64,000 nucleotides of DNA from Rubrivirga marina (GCF_002283365.1 NZ_MQWD01000001.1:3483951-3547950); one strand, 5' to 3'; positions 16,686 through 25,210 are shown, counted from the first letter of the stretch. Made by a program: numbers and translations. The notes: a model not told the origin generated them from the letters alone.

Positions 16686-17052
16686 TGCTAGGGTCCGAGT
16701 CCTCGAACCACACGTTCCGCAGGCGCCGGGTGTACACCTCCGGCTCGTCCTCGAACAGATGCTCGCGGCCCTCGTCCGCCAACACTCCTGTCTCGAGGAG
16801 GGACTCGACGACGACGTCGGTCATGTCCGTGTATGTCGCCAACTCGTCCCGCGACCCCGAGGGGAACGGCCAGTCGTCGTACGTGTCGCTGACGAACGCG
16901 ACGGCGTCGCCCGCGTGGTCCTGGAGGTAGCGCGTCGTGATCGCCGCGGCGACCGGGTTGCCGGCCAACTCGTTCCGGGTCCCAGCGCCGATGTGGGCGA
17001 ACGAGACGACCTCGCGCTTCGAGTGGTTGACGAGTCGGTAGAGGGCGCCCAT
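16681..17052 (-). CDS. cassette-borne protein of unknown function, 3' end altered by IS
   Basis: 123 residues, no signal peptide or membrane segment, acidic, no recognised family; seen segments are SFAHIGAGTRNELAGNPV, RYLQDHAGDAVAFVSDTYD and EVYTRRLRNVWFEDSDPSM. ATG 17052 lies 15 bp after the cassette junction (GTTAGCTGCC, 17076-17067). The stop TAG belongs to the IS end. Removing the IS and one TGC copy restores ...DPSTGS and a TAA at 15360-15358, inside the R'' box of the following attC site, which is where many cassette genes stop. The original protein was therefore about 125 residues and probably remains functional. Confidence 0.75.
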   Translation of the reverse strand: MGALYRLVNHSKREVVSFAHIGAGTRNELAGNPVAAAITTRYLQDHAGDAVAFVSDTYDDWPFPSGSRDELATYTDMTDVVVESLLETGVLADEGREHLFEDEPEVYTRRLRNVWFEDSDPSM

Positions 17053-17246
17053 GGGTAGGCACGGAGGGCAGCTAACCAGGAGTTATGAGGCCGGGAAGAT
17101 GCGGCCGTCGGCCGGATAGTACGCAGACGTGAGGAGACACGACCGGGCCGTAACCCCCTCCTTCAACGCGTTCCGCCCGACAACGAAGACCACACCTCAT
17201 CGCAAATGCGGCGGCCCTTCGCATAGTACCAGTCCGAGCGCCCCGC
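17053..17246. other. cassette array boundary, no gene
   Basis: 194 bp between the first cassette gene and the glycosidase stop. It holds the recombination junction (minus strand CTG-GTTAGCTGCC at 17079-17067). Minus-strand sequence just before it, CGGCCTCATAACTCCTG, resembles the right half of an attC (L' plus spacer), but I find no matching left half with TAAC, so this may be a degenerate attC or the attI-like entry site. No integrase gene is present. Confidence 0.5.
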
Positions 17247-20057
17247 TCAGGCCGGCGCCGCGACGTGCGACAGGGTCCGGTGCAGCAGGTCCGTCCGAGA
17301 GCATATCGAGGGGGCCACCACCACGATCCTGGCCCCGGACGCCTTGTTCTGCAAGAGCGCCGCGCAGGGATACCGCTCCCGCCTCGGGCCCCTCACGAGT
17401 TGGTGCTCGCGCTCGGTGAACGCCAGCGGCGTGAACGTCCACGGCTTCCGGACCGTCCAGTCGGTGTAGACGACCTCGACGCGCTGGTCGGGGTCCACGA
17501 CGCCGCCGTCGACGTCGAACACGCCGCGGCAGTCGGTCTCGAACCCGAACAGGCCGAGGCCGTGCTCCCACGCGGCGAATAGCGGGCCGTCGCCCCAGTA
17601 GACGGTCCCCTCGGGCTCCGGGTGGTCGAGGAGGTCGCCGTCACGGGGGTCGTAGTCACGCCAGTGACCGTCGGACCACACCTTCCACCAGAACAGGCCC
17701 GCGTGGCCGCCCATCTGCGCGCCGCCATGGTAGTGGTTCTCGTAGTCGATCCGGGGGAAGCGCGGGCCGAGGAGCAGCAACGAGCCGCAGTGGTCGAGGT
17801 AGTCCTCGATCATGTCCGTCACCGACCTCCCCGGCTTCGTCCGGTACGGCAGCTCATTGCCGACGATCACGAGGAGGTCGCCCTCCCCGTCGAGGTCGCC
17901 GATCTCGCGGGCCGCCACGTGGCGGAGCCGGCCGAAGTAGCTCTCGGCTGAGCGGGCGACGCTCTGGAGGCTGTCGGCGAACAGCCGCGGCTCGTCCAGG
18001 AGGAGCGGACGAGCGACGCGGGCCGGCGGCGGAAGCGGCGGCATCGCCAACTCGCCGCTCAACACCCGCTGCGGCGCGTAGGCCACTTCCAACACGTGGC
18101 GCTTGCCCGGTGTCAGGCGGATGCGGAGGGTTGCGCTCGCGCCGTCCTCCTCCGCCTCGGGCTCGATCTCGGCCCCGTCGAGCGTCACCATCTCAACTGC
18201 CTCGCGCGGCGGCACCCGGAGCTCCAGCACCTCGACGGCACACCGGTCGAGCACGATCCGGACGCCGTCGGCCGTCTCCGCAAAACGGAGTCGGCCCGCG
18301 GCGAGATCGAGGTCGACGGACCACGTGTCCCACGAGCGCGGGACGGCCGGGGCCAGTCGGATCCGCCGCTCGCCGGGCTCGCGGATGCTGAGGCCTACCA
18401 ACCCGTACTGGACCGCGTCGAGGAGCGCGCCGGAGCCGGTGATGAACGCGTGCCCGGCCACGTCGTCCTGGGCACCGTCCTCCGGTTCGAGATACTCCTC
18501 ACAGAGCCCGGGGAGCGTCGGCCGGTGGAACGTGTCGACGATCTTCGAGAGGACGTGGAGGCCGCCGTCGGCGTCGAAATTCAGGAACCGGGCCTTCGCC
18601 TCGTGAGCCATCCACCACGGCCAGACACGCCCGTTGTGGTCGTTGTCGGCCGGGACGTACCTCATCGGAAGGTCGGTGGTCACCGTCCCGAAGGGCCGCC
18701 AGGACCGCTCGCGGATCGTATCGAGGGTCCGGAACCGCTCGTTCCGGCCCGCCACCCGCTCGACGACGGCGATCGCGTTGTCGGCCAGCATGAGCGTCGT
18801 GTCGGGGACGCCCCACTGGACGGCGTTGTTGAAGTACCCGGCGTCGTTCCAGAACGCGTCGTGGATCGACCGGCGAGACCGCGCGGCGAGATCGCGGTAT
18901 CGCCCCGCGTCGTCGTCGCGGCCCAAGGCCTCGCAGATGAACGCCATGCGCCGGAGGGCGGCGAAGTACAGGACGTTCGAGTACAGCGTCCGCTGGCCCT
19001 CGACGAGGCGGAGGAACCGGCTGTGGTCCATCCACTCCGTCACGTCGACGATGAGCCCGTCTTCGTCGGCGTCGCGGGCCACCCAGACCTCGATCCACGG
19101 CTCGAAGGCGGCCACCATCCGTTCGAGCCAGTCACGGTCGCCGGTGTGCTCGTAGACGCGCCAGACCAGCGTGAGGAGCCAGCCGAGCCCCTCCGCGGAG
19201 CCTCCCTGACTCGTGTCGTCGGAGACCTTCAGGCCCGTCGGGTCGTGGGCCGTGTGGCGCGCCGCCTCGTAGTCGAGCGTGGCGAGGACGGCGTCGAGGA
19301 GGCCCGCCGCGACGCCACCGGGGCCGAAGCCGGACCCGAAGTCGCGGCTCCAGACGTCTCGCCAGCGGAAGATGTCGCAGACCATTTTCGAGCCGTCGCC
19401 GCCGGGCCGGCCGGCGCCGTCGGGCTCCCAGGCGTAGCCGAGCCGGAGGTGCGCCTTGGCGAACTCGACGGCGCGGTCGAGCTCGGGGTACGGGGTCCGA
19501 AGGCGGAGACCACGCTCGGCCGTTTCGTCCGCCCACGCCTCGACCGCCTCGAACGGGTCATCGAGACGGGCCGCCGCGGCCCCGTCGCCGAGGAGGAACG
19601 CCGCGCGCGCGTCGGCCGCCAGCGACACGCGGAGCGTCCCCCGCGCCGCGCCCTCGTCGTCCGACGAGACGGGCTGTGGCTCAGGGGTCCAGACGGAGGC
19701 CTCCCCCCTGCTGAGGTCGACCTCGTCCGCCTCGACGTCACCGTCAGGGTCGGCGTCGGCGAATTCGAGGGCCCACTCGGCGTCTGCTTCGGACTCGACG
19801 AGCAGGACCATGAGGGCGGCATCGGGCTGGGCGGCAGCCGTGAGCGCGCCCCGCCCCGCGACCTCATAGCGCACGCGCCTGGGGAGCACGACCGTCCGCA
19901 CCTCACCGTCCGAGAGGGGCCGGCCGTCGATGAGGACGCGGTAGCCGGCCGCCGGGCCGGCGAACACGAACTCGGCAGACCCGGCGCGGACGCGGGCGAT
20001 CAGCCGGCCGTTGCCGACGACGGTTTCGACGTCGTGGTCGAAGACGAGGGGGGCCAT
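17247..20057 (-). CDS. large cytoplasmic glycosidase, (alpha/alpha)6-barrel type, with extra C-terminal domain
   Basis: 936 residues, no signal peptide. An N-terminal beta-rich domain (1-about 190) precedes an (alpha/alpha)6 barrel like amylo-alpha-1,6-glucosidase or GH15/GH63 enzymes: FRWRDVWSRDFGSGFGPGG, SDDTSQGGSAEGLGWLL, TEWMDHSRFLRL, LYSNVLYFAALRRMA and NGRVWPWWMAHEAKARFLN; acidic residues in these blocks are candidate catalysts. After a beta domain, residues about 690-936 form a separate module (DLLVIVGNELPYRT, MIEDYLDHCGSLLLLGP) resembling a Rossmann or glutamine-amidotransferase-like fold. The open frame extends upstream through sod, but ATG 20057 is preferred. Substrate unknown; glycogen or oligosaccharide turnover is a guess. 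Confidence 0.72.
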   Translation of the reverse strand: MAPLVFDHDVETVVGNGRLIARVRAGSAEFVFAGPAAGYRVLIDGRPLSDGEVRTVVLPRRVRYEVAGRGALTAAAQPDAALMVLLVESEADAEWALEFADADPDGDVEADEVDLSRGEASVWTPEPQPVSSDDEGAARGTLRVSLAADARAAFLLGDGAAAARLDDPFEAVEAWADETAERGLRLRTPYPELDRAVEFAKAHLRLGYAWEPDGAGRPGGDGSKMVCDIFRWRDVWSRDFGSGFGPGGVAAGLLDAVLATLDYEAARHTAHDPTGLKVSDDTSQGGSAEGLGWLLTLVWRVYEHTGDRDWLERMVAAFEPWIEVWVARDADEDGLIVDVTEWMDHSRFLRLVEGQRTLYSNVLYFAALRRMAFICEALGRDDDAGRYRDLAARSRRSIHDAFWNDAGYFNNAVQWGVPDTTLMLADNAIAVVERVAGRNERFRTLDTIRERSWRPFGTVTTDLPMRYVPADNDHNGRVWPWWMAHEAKARFLNFDADGGLHVLSKIVDTFHRPTLPGLCEEYLEPEDGAQDDVAGHAFITGSGALLDAVQYGLVGLSIREPGERRIRLAPAVPRSWDTWSVDLDLAAGRLRFAETADGVRIVLDRCAVEVLELRVPPREAVEMVTLDGAEIEPEAEEDGASATLRIRLTPGKRHVLEVAYAPQRVLSGELAMPPLPPPARVARPLLLDEPRLFADSLQSVARSAESYFGRLRHVAAREIGDLDGEGDLLVIVGNELPYRTKPGRSVTDMIEDYLDHCGSLLLLGPRFPRIDYENHYHGGAQMGGHAGLFWWKVWSDGHWRDYDPRDGDLLDHPEPEGTVYWGDGPLFAAWEHGLGLFGFETDCRGVFDVDGGVVDPDQRVEVVYTDWTVRKPWTFTPLAFTEREHQLVRGPRRERYPCAALLQNKASGARIVVVAPSICSRTDLLHRTLSHVAAPA

Positions 20058-20091
20058 GCGAGGGGATCCGTCGAGAGGGGCCAAAAAGCTA

Positions 20092-20125
20092 CGCGCCCCG
20101 ACCGGCGGCGGCCGGTCGGGGCGCG
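20092..20125. terminator. 15-bp perfect hairpin between sod and the glycosidase gene
   Basis: CGCGCCCCGACCGGC (20092-20106) and GCCGGTCGGGGCGCG (20111-20125) are perfect arms with a 4-nt loop. It lies 54 bp after the sod stop and 35 bp before the glycosidase ATG; a TAGCTTTT box (20084-20091) abuts it. Probably a sod terminator or a transcript insulator. Confidence 0.6.
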
Positions 20126-20144
20126 GGCCCACACGTGGGCGACT

Positions 20145-20172
20145 CCCTCCACCTCGGCGCCGAGGCGGAGGG
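20145..20172. terminator. palindrome directly after sod
   Basis: CCCTCC-A-CCTCGGCGCCGAGG-C-GGAGGG, a 28-bp stem of the recurring CCTCGGCGCCGAGG family, 7 bp after the sod stop on the minus strand. Candidate terminator, followed by the second hairpin at 20092-20125. Confidence 0.6.
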
Positions 20173-20179
20173 GGCGGGG

Positions 20180-20800
20180 CTAGCCCATCTGTGCCTTGGC
20201 CTCGCGGTACCGGCGGTCCACCTCGTCCCAGTTGACGACGTTCCACCACGCCTCGACGTAGTCGGGCCGCTTGTTCTGGTACTTGAGGTAGTAGGCGTGC
20301 TCCCAGACGTCGACGCCGAGGAGGCCGACGTGGCCGTGCATCGCCGGGCTGTCCTGGTTCGGGAGCGCGTGGATGTGGAGGCCCTGCTCGGGGCCGAAGC
20401 CGAGCCACGCCCAGCCGGAGCCGAACTGCGTCTTGGCGGCTTCGCTGAACTGCTCCTTGAAGCTCTCGAAGGAGCCGAACGCCTCGTCGATCGCGCTCGC
20501 CAGCTCGCCGGTCGGCTCGCCGCCACCGCTCGGGCTCATGACGGTCCAGAAGATGCCGTGGTTGAGGAAGCCGCCGCCGTTGTTCCGCACGGCCGTCCGC
20601 TTGTCCTCGGGCAGCGCGTCGAGGTCGGCGAGCGTCTCCTCGATCGGCTGGTCTTCCCACTGCGTGCCCTCGAGGGCCGCGTTGAGCTTGGTGGTGTAGC
20701 CGGCGTGGTGCTTGCCGTGGTGGATCCGCATCGTCTGCTCGTCGATGTGCGGCTCCAGGGCGTCGTAGTCGTAGGGGAGCGGGGGAAGCTCGAAGGCCAT
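20180..20800 (-). CDS. sodA: superoxide dismutase, Fe/Mn type
   Basis: Converts superoxide to hydrogen peroxide and oxygen; cytosolic (no signal peptide). 206 residues, full length. Metal ligands: His in [14 protein letters not shown] (residues about 27-40), His in [12 protein letters not shown], and Asp/His in [20 protein letters not shown]. The C-terminal [14 protein letters not shown] is standard. The Fe/Mn preference cannot be decided with confidence; the symbol is for the family. ATG 20800 follows the C-rich leader CCCAACCCCCATCCCC. Monocistronic by its flanking hairpins and 102-bp upstream gap. Confidence 0.96.
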   Translation of the reverse strand: MAFELPPLPYDYDALEPHIDEQTMRIHHGKHHAGYTTKLNAALEGTQWEDQPIEETLADLDALPEDKRTAVRNNGGGFLNHGIFWTVMSPSGGGEPTGELASAIDEAFGSFESFKEQFSEAAKTQFGSGWAWLGFGPEQGLHIHALPNQDSPAMHGHVGLLGVDVWEHAYYLKYQNKRPDYVEAWWNVVNWDEVDRRYREAKAQMG

Positions 20801-20902
20801 GGGGATGGGGGTTGGGAGAGAAGGTGCCTGTTCAACCCGTCGCCGCGGGCGCCGTTTCGAGGTCCACGCGCGATTCGTACCGGCGCCCCTCCCCTGCCGC
20901 CG

Positions 20903-21466
20903 TTACCCGTCGCCGAGCGCGTCGAGCATTCGCTGGCGGTCGGCCTCGGCGAGCCGGCCGAGCGCGACGAGCCGGTCGAGCGCCTCTGCCACAGCGAGGT
21001 GATCCGTGCCACCGTCCGCCGTCGGATCCGGCGCCGGGGCCTCGGGCCGTACACCCACCGCCAACACCTGCTGGAGGAACCTTTCGACGTACTCGGCCGC
21101 GCCCGGCTGGCCCGAGAAGTCGAGCGTCTCCGTGACCGTCGCCCGCGCCCGGTTCAGGTCGATCTGGACCTCCCGCCCGCCGAGCAGCTTCCGCTTCGCC
21201 CGCACGCCCACGATGTCCTCGTAGCGGATCGTCCGGGCCGGCTGGAGGTCGTTGTTTTGGAAGACGAGCCGGTCGTCGAGAAACACGGCGCCGTCCTTGG
21301 CCGAGCCGAGGCGGGTCGCGTCGTAGAGCGCGACGACCGCGTCCGGGTCCACCTCGGGCGCGTAGTCGGCGAGGGCGGCGCGGAGCTTCGCCGCCGGGAG
21401 GTCGGGCGCGACGTAGAGCCCGAGGTCGGGGGCCGTCGGGAGGTACTCGCGGAGGAGGTCGGTCAT
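20903..21466 (-). CDS. hypothetical cytoplasmic protein, PH-like domain
   Basis: 187 residues, soluble. Residues about 65-125 (GAVFLDDRLVFQNNDLQP, IRYEDIVGVRAKRKLLGG, VQIDLNRARATVTETLDF) have the strand pattern of bacterial pleckstrin-homology-like domains. The last 35 residues (AVAEALDRLVALGRLAEADR) look like a short SHOCT-type helical tail after a Pro-rich linker. No enzyme motif. It stands 49 bp downstream of nuoN, so it may be the last gene of the complex I transcript. Function unknown. Confidence 0.65.
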   Translation of the reverse strand: MTDLLREYLPTAPDLGLYVAPDLPAAKLRAALADYAPEVDPDAVVALYDATRLGSAKDGAVFLDDRLVFQNNDLQPARTIRYEDIVGVRAKRKLLGGREVQIDLNRARATVTETLDFSGQPGAAEYVERFLQQVLAVGVRPEAPAPDPTADGGTDHLAVAEALDRLVALGRLAEADRQRMLDALGDG

Positions 21467-21515
21467 GCGCGTGGGACGAGCGACGCCCCCCGCCGGGTCC
21501 CCGAGGCGGGCCGGG

Positions 21516-22997
21516 CTAGGGCGCGACCGTCGCGACCGCGTCGACGCCGAACGCCGCCGCGGTCACGTCGATGACGCCGGCCGGGAGGACGCCGAGGGCG
21601 AGGAGCGCGACGGCGCAGACGGTCACGACGACGGCCGTCGCGCGGGCGACCGGGAACTCGAGCCGGGCGTTGTCCGGCGCCTCGTCCGGCGACGTCATCC
21701 ACATCACGACGAGCACGCGGAGGTAGTAGTAGCCCGAGACGACCGAGGCGAGGACGCCCAGGATGGCCAGCCACACGAGCCCGGCGTCGACGGCGGCGGC
21801 GAACACGAGGTACTTCCCGATAAAGCCGGCGAGGGGCGGGAAGCCCGTGAGCGCGAACATGAACACGCCCATCGCCACGCCGAGGAACGGCTTGCGGTAG
21901 CCGATGCCCGCGAGGCTGTCGAGGTCCTGGCCCGCCCCCTGCTCGTCGTCCCACTCGAGCGCGCCCATCACGCCGAAGGCGCCGACGTTCATGAGCGTGT
22001 ACGCAAGGAGGTAGAACAGCGCGGCGCCGTAGCCCCCGGCCGTCCCCGCGGCGAGGCCCGCGAGGATGTAGCCCGCGTGGGCCACCGACGAGTAGGCCAG
22101 CATCCGCTTCACGTTCGACTGCACGAGCGCGACGACGTTGCCGACGACCATCGTGATCGCGGCCACGGCGGCGAGCGTGAGCTGGACCGTCCCGTCGACG
22201 AGGTCCGGCGGGAGGGCGCGCGCGAGGACGACGGCGAGCGCGGCGAACGTGGCCGCCTTCGAGGCCGTCGACATGAACGCCGTCAGCGAGGTCGGGGCGC
22301 CCTGGTACACGTCGGGCGTCCACATGTGGAACGGGACGGCGGACACCTTGAAGAAAAACCCGACGAGGAGGAGGCCGACGCCGGCGAGGAACAGGCCGGT
22401 ACGCCCGGTCGCCTCCACGCCGGCCGCGAGCTCGGCGAGCTGCATCGTGCCGGTCGCGCCGTAGAGGAGCGCGAGGCCGTAGAGGAAGAAGCCCGTCGAG
22501 AACGCGCCCAGGAGGAAGTACTTCAGCGCGCTCTCGTTCGCCGTCGACTCCTCGCGGACAAGGCCCGTCAGGACGTAGAGGCACACCGACATCGTCTCGA
22601 GGCCGACGAAGAGCGTCACGAGGCTGCCCGCCGACGCGAGCGTCATCATGCCGGCCGTGGCGAAGAGGATCAGCCCGTGGACCTCGCCGTAGTTCCGCCC
22701 GATCCGCGAGAGGTACGGGACCGTCAGGGCCACGCTCAGGATCGCGCCGATGAGCACGATGATGTTCGCCAGCGCCGCGGCGCCGCCGACGTAGACCTGC
22801 CCCTCGAAGGCCGTCCCGACGTGGTCGACCCCGAACGCCTGCCACACGGCCGCCAGCGCCATGCCGACGCCCGCGATCCACGGGATGGACGCGTCGTCGT
22901 TCCGGAACGCGTCGAGGACGACGACGAGCACGCCGAGGCCGGCCACCAGGAGGATCGGGCCGGTCGAGGCGAGGTCAGCGAGGAAGAAGTCGTACAT
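21516..22997 (-). CDS. nuoN: NADH-quinone oxidoreductase subunit N
   Basis: Antiporter-like proton-channel subunit of the complex I membrane arm; 493 residues, about 14 transmembrane helices. Family blocks: ASAGSLVTLFVGLETMSVCL with the key Glu in TM5, FFKVSAVPFHMWTPDVYQGA carrying the channel Lys, VKRMLAYSSVAHAGYIL and FMFALTGFPPLAGFIGKYLVF. Separated from nuoM by an antiporter and a pterin dehydratase gene on the same strand. ATG 22997 follows CGCTATCCCCTCTG. Confidence 0.96.
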   Translation of the reverse strand: MYDFFLADLASTGPILLVAGLGVLVVVLDAFRNDDASIPWIAGVGMALAAVWQAFGVDHVGTAFEGQVYVGGAAALANIIVLIGAILSVALTVPYLSRIGRNYGEVHGLILFATAGMMTLASAGSLVTLFVGLETMSVCLYVLTGLVREESTANESALKYFLLGAFSTGFFLYGLALLYGATGTMQLAELAAGVEATGRTGLFLAGVGLLLVGFFFKVSAVPFHMWTPDVYQGAPTSLTAFMSTASKAATFAALAVVLARALPPDLVDGTVQLTLAAVAAITMVVGNVVALVQSNVKRMLAYSSVAHAGYILAGLAAGTAGGYGAALFYLLAYTLMNVGAFGVMGALEWDDEQGAGQDLDSLAGIGYRKPFLGVAMGVFMFALTGFPPLAGFIGKYLVFAAAVDAGLVWLAILGVLASVVSGYYYLRVLVVMWMTSPDEAPDNARLEFPVARATAVVVTVCAVALLALGVLPAGVIDVTAAAFGVDAVATVAP

Positions 22998-23037
22998 CAG
23001 AGGGGATAGCGGCGGGCGGGCCCGACGGGAAGCGGGG

Positions 23038-23355
23038 TTACGCGGCGTCGGCGCCCGGCAGCGCGTCGACTCGGGCGGCGAAGGCGAGGTCGGTCTCGGT
23101 CACGCGGTTCCCGGCGTCGTGGGTCGAGAGACCGAGCGAGACGCGGTCGTAGACGTTCGAGATCTCGGGGTGGTGGTCCATGTCCTCCGCCACGAACGCG
23201 ACGCGCACGAGGAAGGCGAAGGCCTCCTGGAAGTCGGCGAAGGCGAAGTCGCGGGCGATCCAGGTGCCGTCGTCGTCCGCCTCGGCGCGCCACCCGTCGA
23301 GGTCGGCGAGGGCGGCGGCGATCTGGTCGTCGGAGAGGGGGTCGCGGGCAGGCAT
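23038..23355 (-). CDS. pterin-4a-carbinolamine dehydratase
   Basis: Dehydrates 4a-hydroxytetrahydropterin in recycling of the pterin cofactor of aromatic amino-acid hydroxylases; some bacterial members may instead act in molybdopterin metabolism. 105 residues. The family core is present: FQEAFAFLVRVAFVAEDMDHHPEISNVY split as AEDMDHHPEISNVY, with the catalytic His pair, then VSLGLSTHDAGNRVTETD. Embedded in the complex I operon: 3 bp after the antiporter stop and 40 bp before nuoN. No aromatic hydroxylase gene is in the window. Confidence 0.93.
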   Translation of the reverse strand: MPARDPLSDDQIAAALADLDGWRAEADDDGTWIARDFAFADFQEAFAFLVRVAFVAEDMDHHPEISNVYDRVSLGLSTHDAGNRVTETDLAFAARVDALPGADAA

Positions 23356-23358
23356 GGG

Positions 23359-25176
23359 CTAGAAGCGGAGCAGGAGGCCGGGCGTCCGGACCAATGCCTC
23401 GGCCGCGGCCGCGGCCGTCTCGGCGTCGGGCGGGTGCGGGAGGACGTAGCCGCTGAAGAACACGAACCAGACCACGATGTAGATCGGGATCAGGATCGGG
23501 AGCGAGTACTTGACCATGTAGGCCACGAACGACGGCGTCTGGACGCCCGAGCTCTCGGCGATGGCCTTGACCATGAAGTTCGGCCCGTTCCCGATGTACG
23601 TCAGCGCGCCGAAGAACACGGCCGCCACCGAGATCGCCTGGAGGTAGAACGTCGTCGCGAGGGGCGTCCCGGCACCGACCACGGCGAAGTCGCTCACCAT
23701 CGACGGCACGTTGACGTCCATCCCGAACTTGCCCATCGCGGCCGAGAGGAAGGACACGTACGTCGGGGCGTTGTCGAGCACGCCCGAGAGCATGCCGGTG
23801 CCGAAGTAGAACGTCGTCACGCCGATGGAGTCGGCGTTGACCTGGGCCCACTGGCCGATGAGCGTGAGCGCCGGCTGCATCGTGAGGAAGATCCCGATGA
23901 ACAAGAAGCCGACCTCCTTGATGGGCTCGAAGTTGAAGTCGTTGCCCCGGAGCGCGGCGGGCTTGGCCGTCTTGTAGGCCGCCACGCACACGCCGAACAT
24001 GATGATCTCCCGGATCCCGAACGGGACGTGGGCGATCTCGTGGAGGTCGGGCACCCATGAGAACACGTTCGGGTCGAGGAACACGCTCGCGATCACGACG
24101 CCGAGCCAGAGGAACCCGGCCTTCCCTTCGATCTCGAACTCGCGCTTGACCGGGGCCCGGTTCGGGTGGGCCACGGCGGGGTCCGCCGCGTGGTGGTCCG
24201 AGACGTCCTCGACGCCCGGCGCCTCCGGCACGACCGGCCCGCCCGGGACCTCGCCCGGCTCGAGGTCCACCCCGTGCTCTTCGGCGTCCTCGCGGAGGCT
24301 CTCGGCCTTGTTCCGCTTGTCGATGACGTAGAAGACGGCCGTGATCGCGAGGATCGTCGGGAGCCAGATGTACCAGATGTGGGTGACCGTCCAGAAGAAC
24401 GGGACGCCGCGAAGGAAACCGAGGAACAGCGGCGGGTCGCCGATGGGCGTGAGCGCGCCGCCGACGTTCGAGACGATGAAGATGAAGAAGACGATGTGGT
24501 ACGCCTTCAGCCGCCCCGCGTTGAGCCGCATGAACGGCCGGATGAGGAGCATCGAGGCGCCGGTCGTCCCGATGAAGTTGCTCAGGACGGCCCCGCCGAG
24601 CAGGAGGACCGAGTTGTTCTTCGGGGTCCCCGGGTAGTCGGTCTTGATCAGGATCGTCCCGGAGCAGACGAAGAGCGCGCCGAGGAGCGCGATAAAGGCG
24701 AAGTACTCCTCGGCCGCATGCATGATGGGCAGCGTGTCGTGGAGCCCCAGCCAGTAGTACAGCGCGAACGCAGCGCCGAGCGCGATGGCGACGTGCGGGT
24801 AGTAGTGGTGCCAGAAGTGGGGGTAGAACAGCGGCCCCGTCGCGATCATCAGCAGCAAGACCACGAACGGGATCGTGAGCCACACCGGCGGGGGCGGGTG
24901 CTCGGCGCCGTGGCCCTCGTCGCCGGCGTGCTCCGTCGGCTCGCCGTGGACGCCCTGGCCCTCGTCGAGGGCGACCTCCCCGCTCTTGAGCGCCGTCTCC
25001 CCCTCGGGTCCGTCGCCAGGCATGGTCTCGGTCGCCTCCGGTTGCTGGATCGGGACGGCGTTCGTCTCGACCGCGTAGCCGACGGCAGGGCCATCGGCAG
25101 GGTCCGCGTCCTGACCGCTGGCGGGCAGCGCCAGCAAGACGAGAGCGAACGCGAGAAGCGAGGCGAGCCGGGACAT
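23359..25176 (-). CDS. NhaD-type Na+/H+ antiporter (ion transporter superfamily)
   Basis: 605 residues: a cleavable signal (MSRLASLLAFALVLLALPASG), an acidic, His-rich periplasmic segment, then about 12 transmembrane helices. Conserved SNFIGTTGASMLLIRP and SNVGGALTPIGDPPLFLGF are hallmarks of the NhaD/CitMHS-like carriers, and a charged loop (residues about 300-345) splits the transporter halves. ATG 25176 is chosen because it starts the signal; ATG 25200 lies upstream. Placed between nuoM and the pterin dehydratase gene, 34 bp after nuoM, which suggests coupling of Na+ balance to respiration. Substrate ion is inferred. Confidence 0.85.
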   Translation of the reverse strand: MSRLASLLAFALVLLALPASGQDADPADGPAVGYAVETNAVPIQQPEATETMPGDGPEGETALKSGEVALDEGQGVHGEPTEHAGDEGHGAEHPPPPVWLTIPFVVLLLMIATGPLFYPHFWHHYYPHVAIALGAAFALYYWLGLHDTLPIMHAAEEYFAFIALLGALFVCSGTILIKTDYPGTPKNNSVLLLGGAVLSNFIGTTGASMLLIRPFMRLNAGRLKAYHIVFFIFIVSNVGGALTPIGDPPLFLGFLRGVPFFWTVTHIWYIWLPTILAITAVFYVIDKRNKAESLREDAEEHGVDLEPGEVPGGPVVPEAPGVEDVSDHHAADPAVAHPNRAPVKREFEIEGKAGFLWLGVVIASVFLDPNVFSWVPDLHEIAHVPFGIREIIMFGVCVAAYKTAKPAALRGNDFNFEPIKEVGFLFIGIFLTMQPALTLIGQWAQVNADSIGVTTFYFGTGMLSGVLDNAPTYVSFLSAAMGKFGMDVNVPSMVSDFAVVGAGTPLATTFYLQAISVAAVFFGALTYIGNGPNFMVKAIAESSGVQTPSFVAYMVKYSLPILIPIYIVVWFVFFSGYVLPHPPDAETAAAAAEALVRTPGLLLRF

Positions 25177-25210
25177 GGGCGGGAGGGCTGGGGGGATCAC
25201 CGAGGCGGGC

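Noticed and set aside
17060-17130. A third complete attC site upstream of the first cassette
   Set aside because: Only a right-half resemblance; no complementary left half with TAAC found.
20058-20660. Upstream extension of the glycosidase frame through sod
   Set aside because: Overlaps superoxide dismutase and contains Arg/Pro-rich antisense-like sequence; ATG 20057 gives a normal start.
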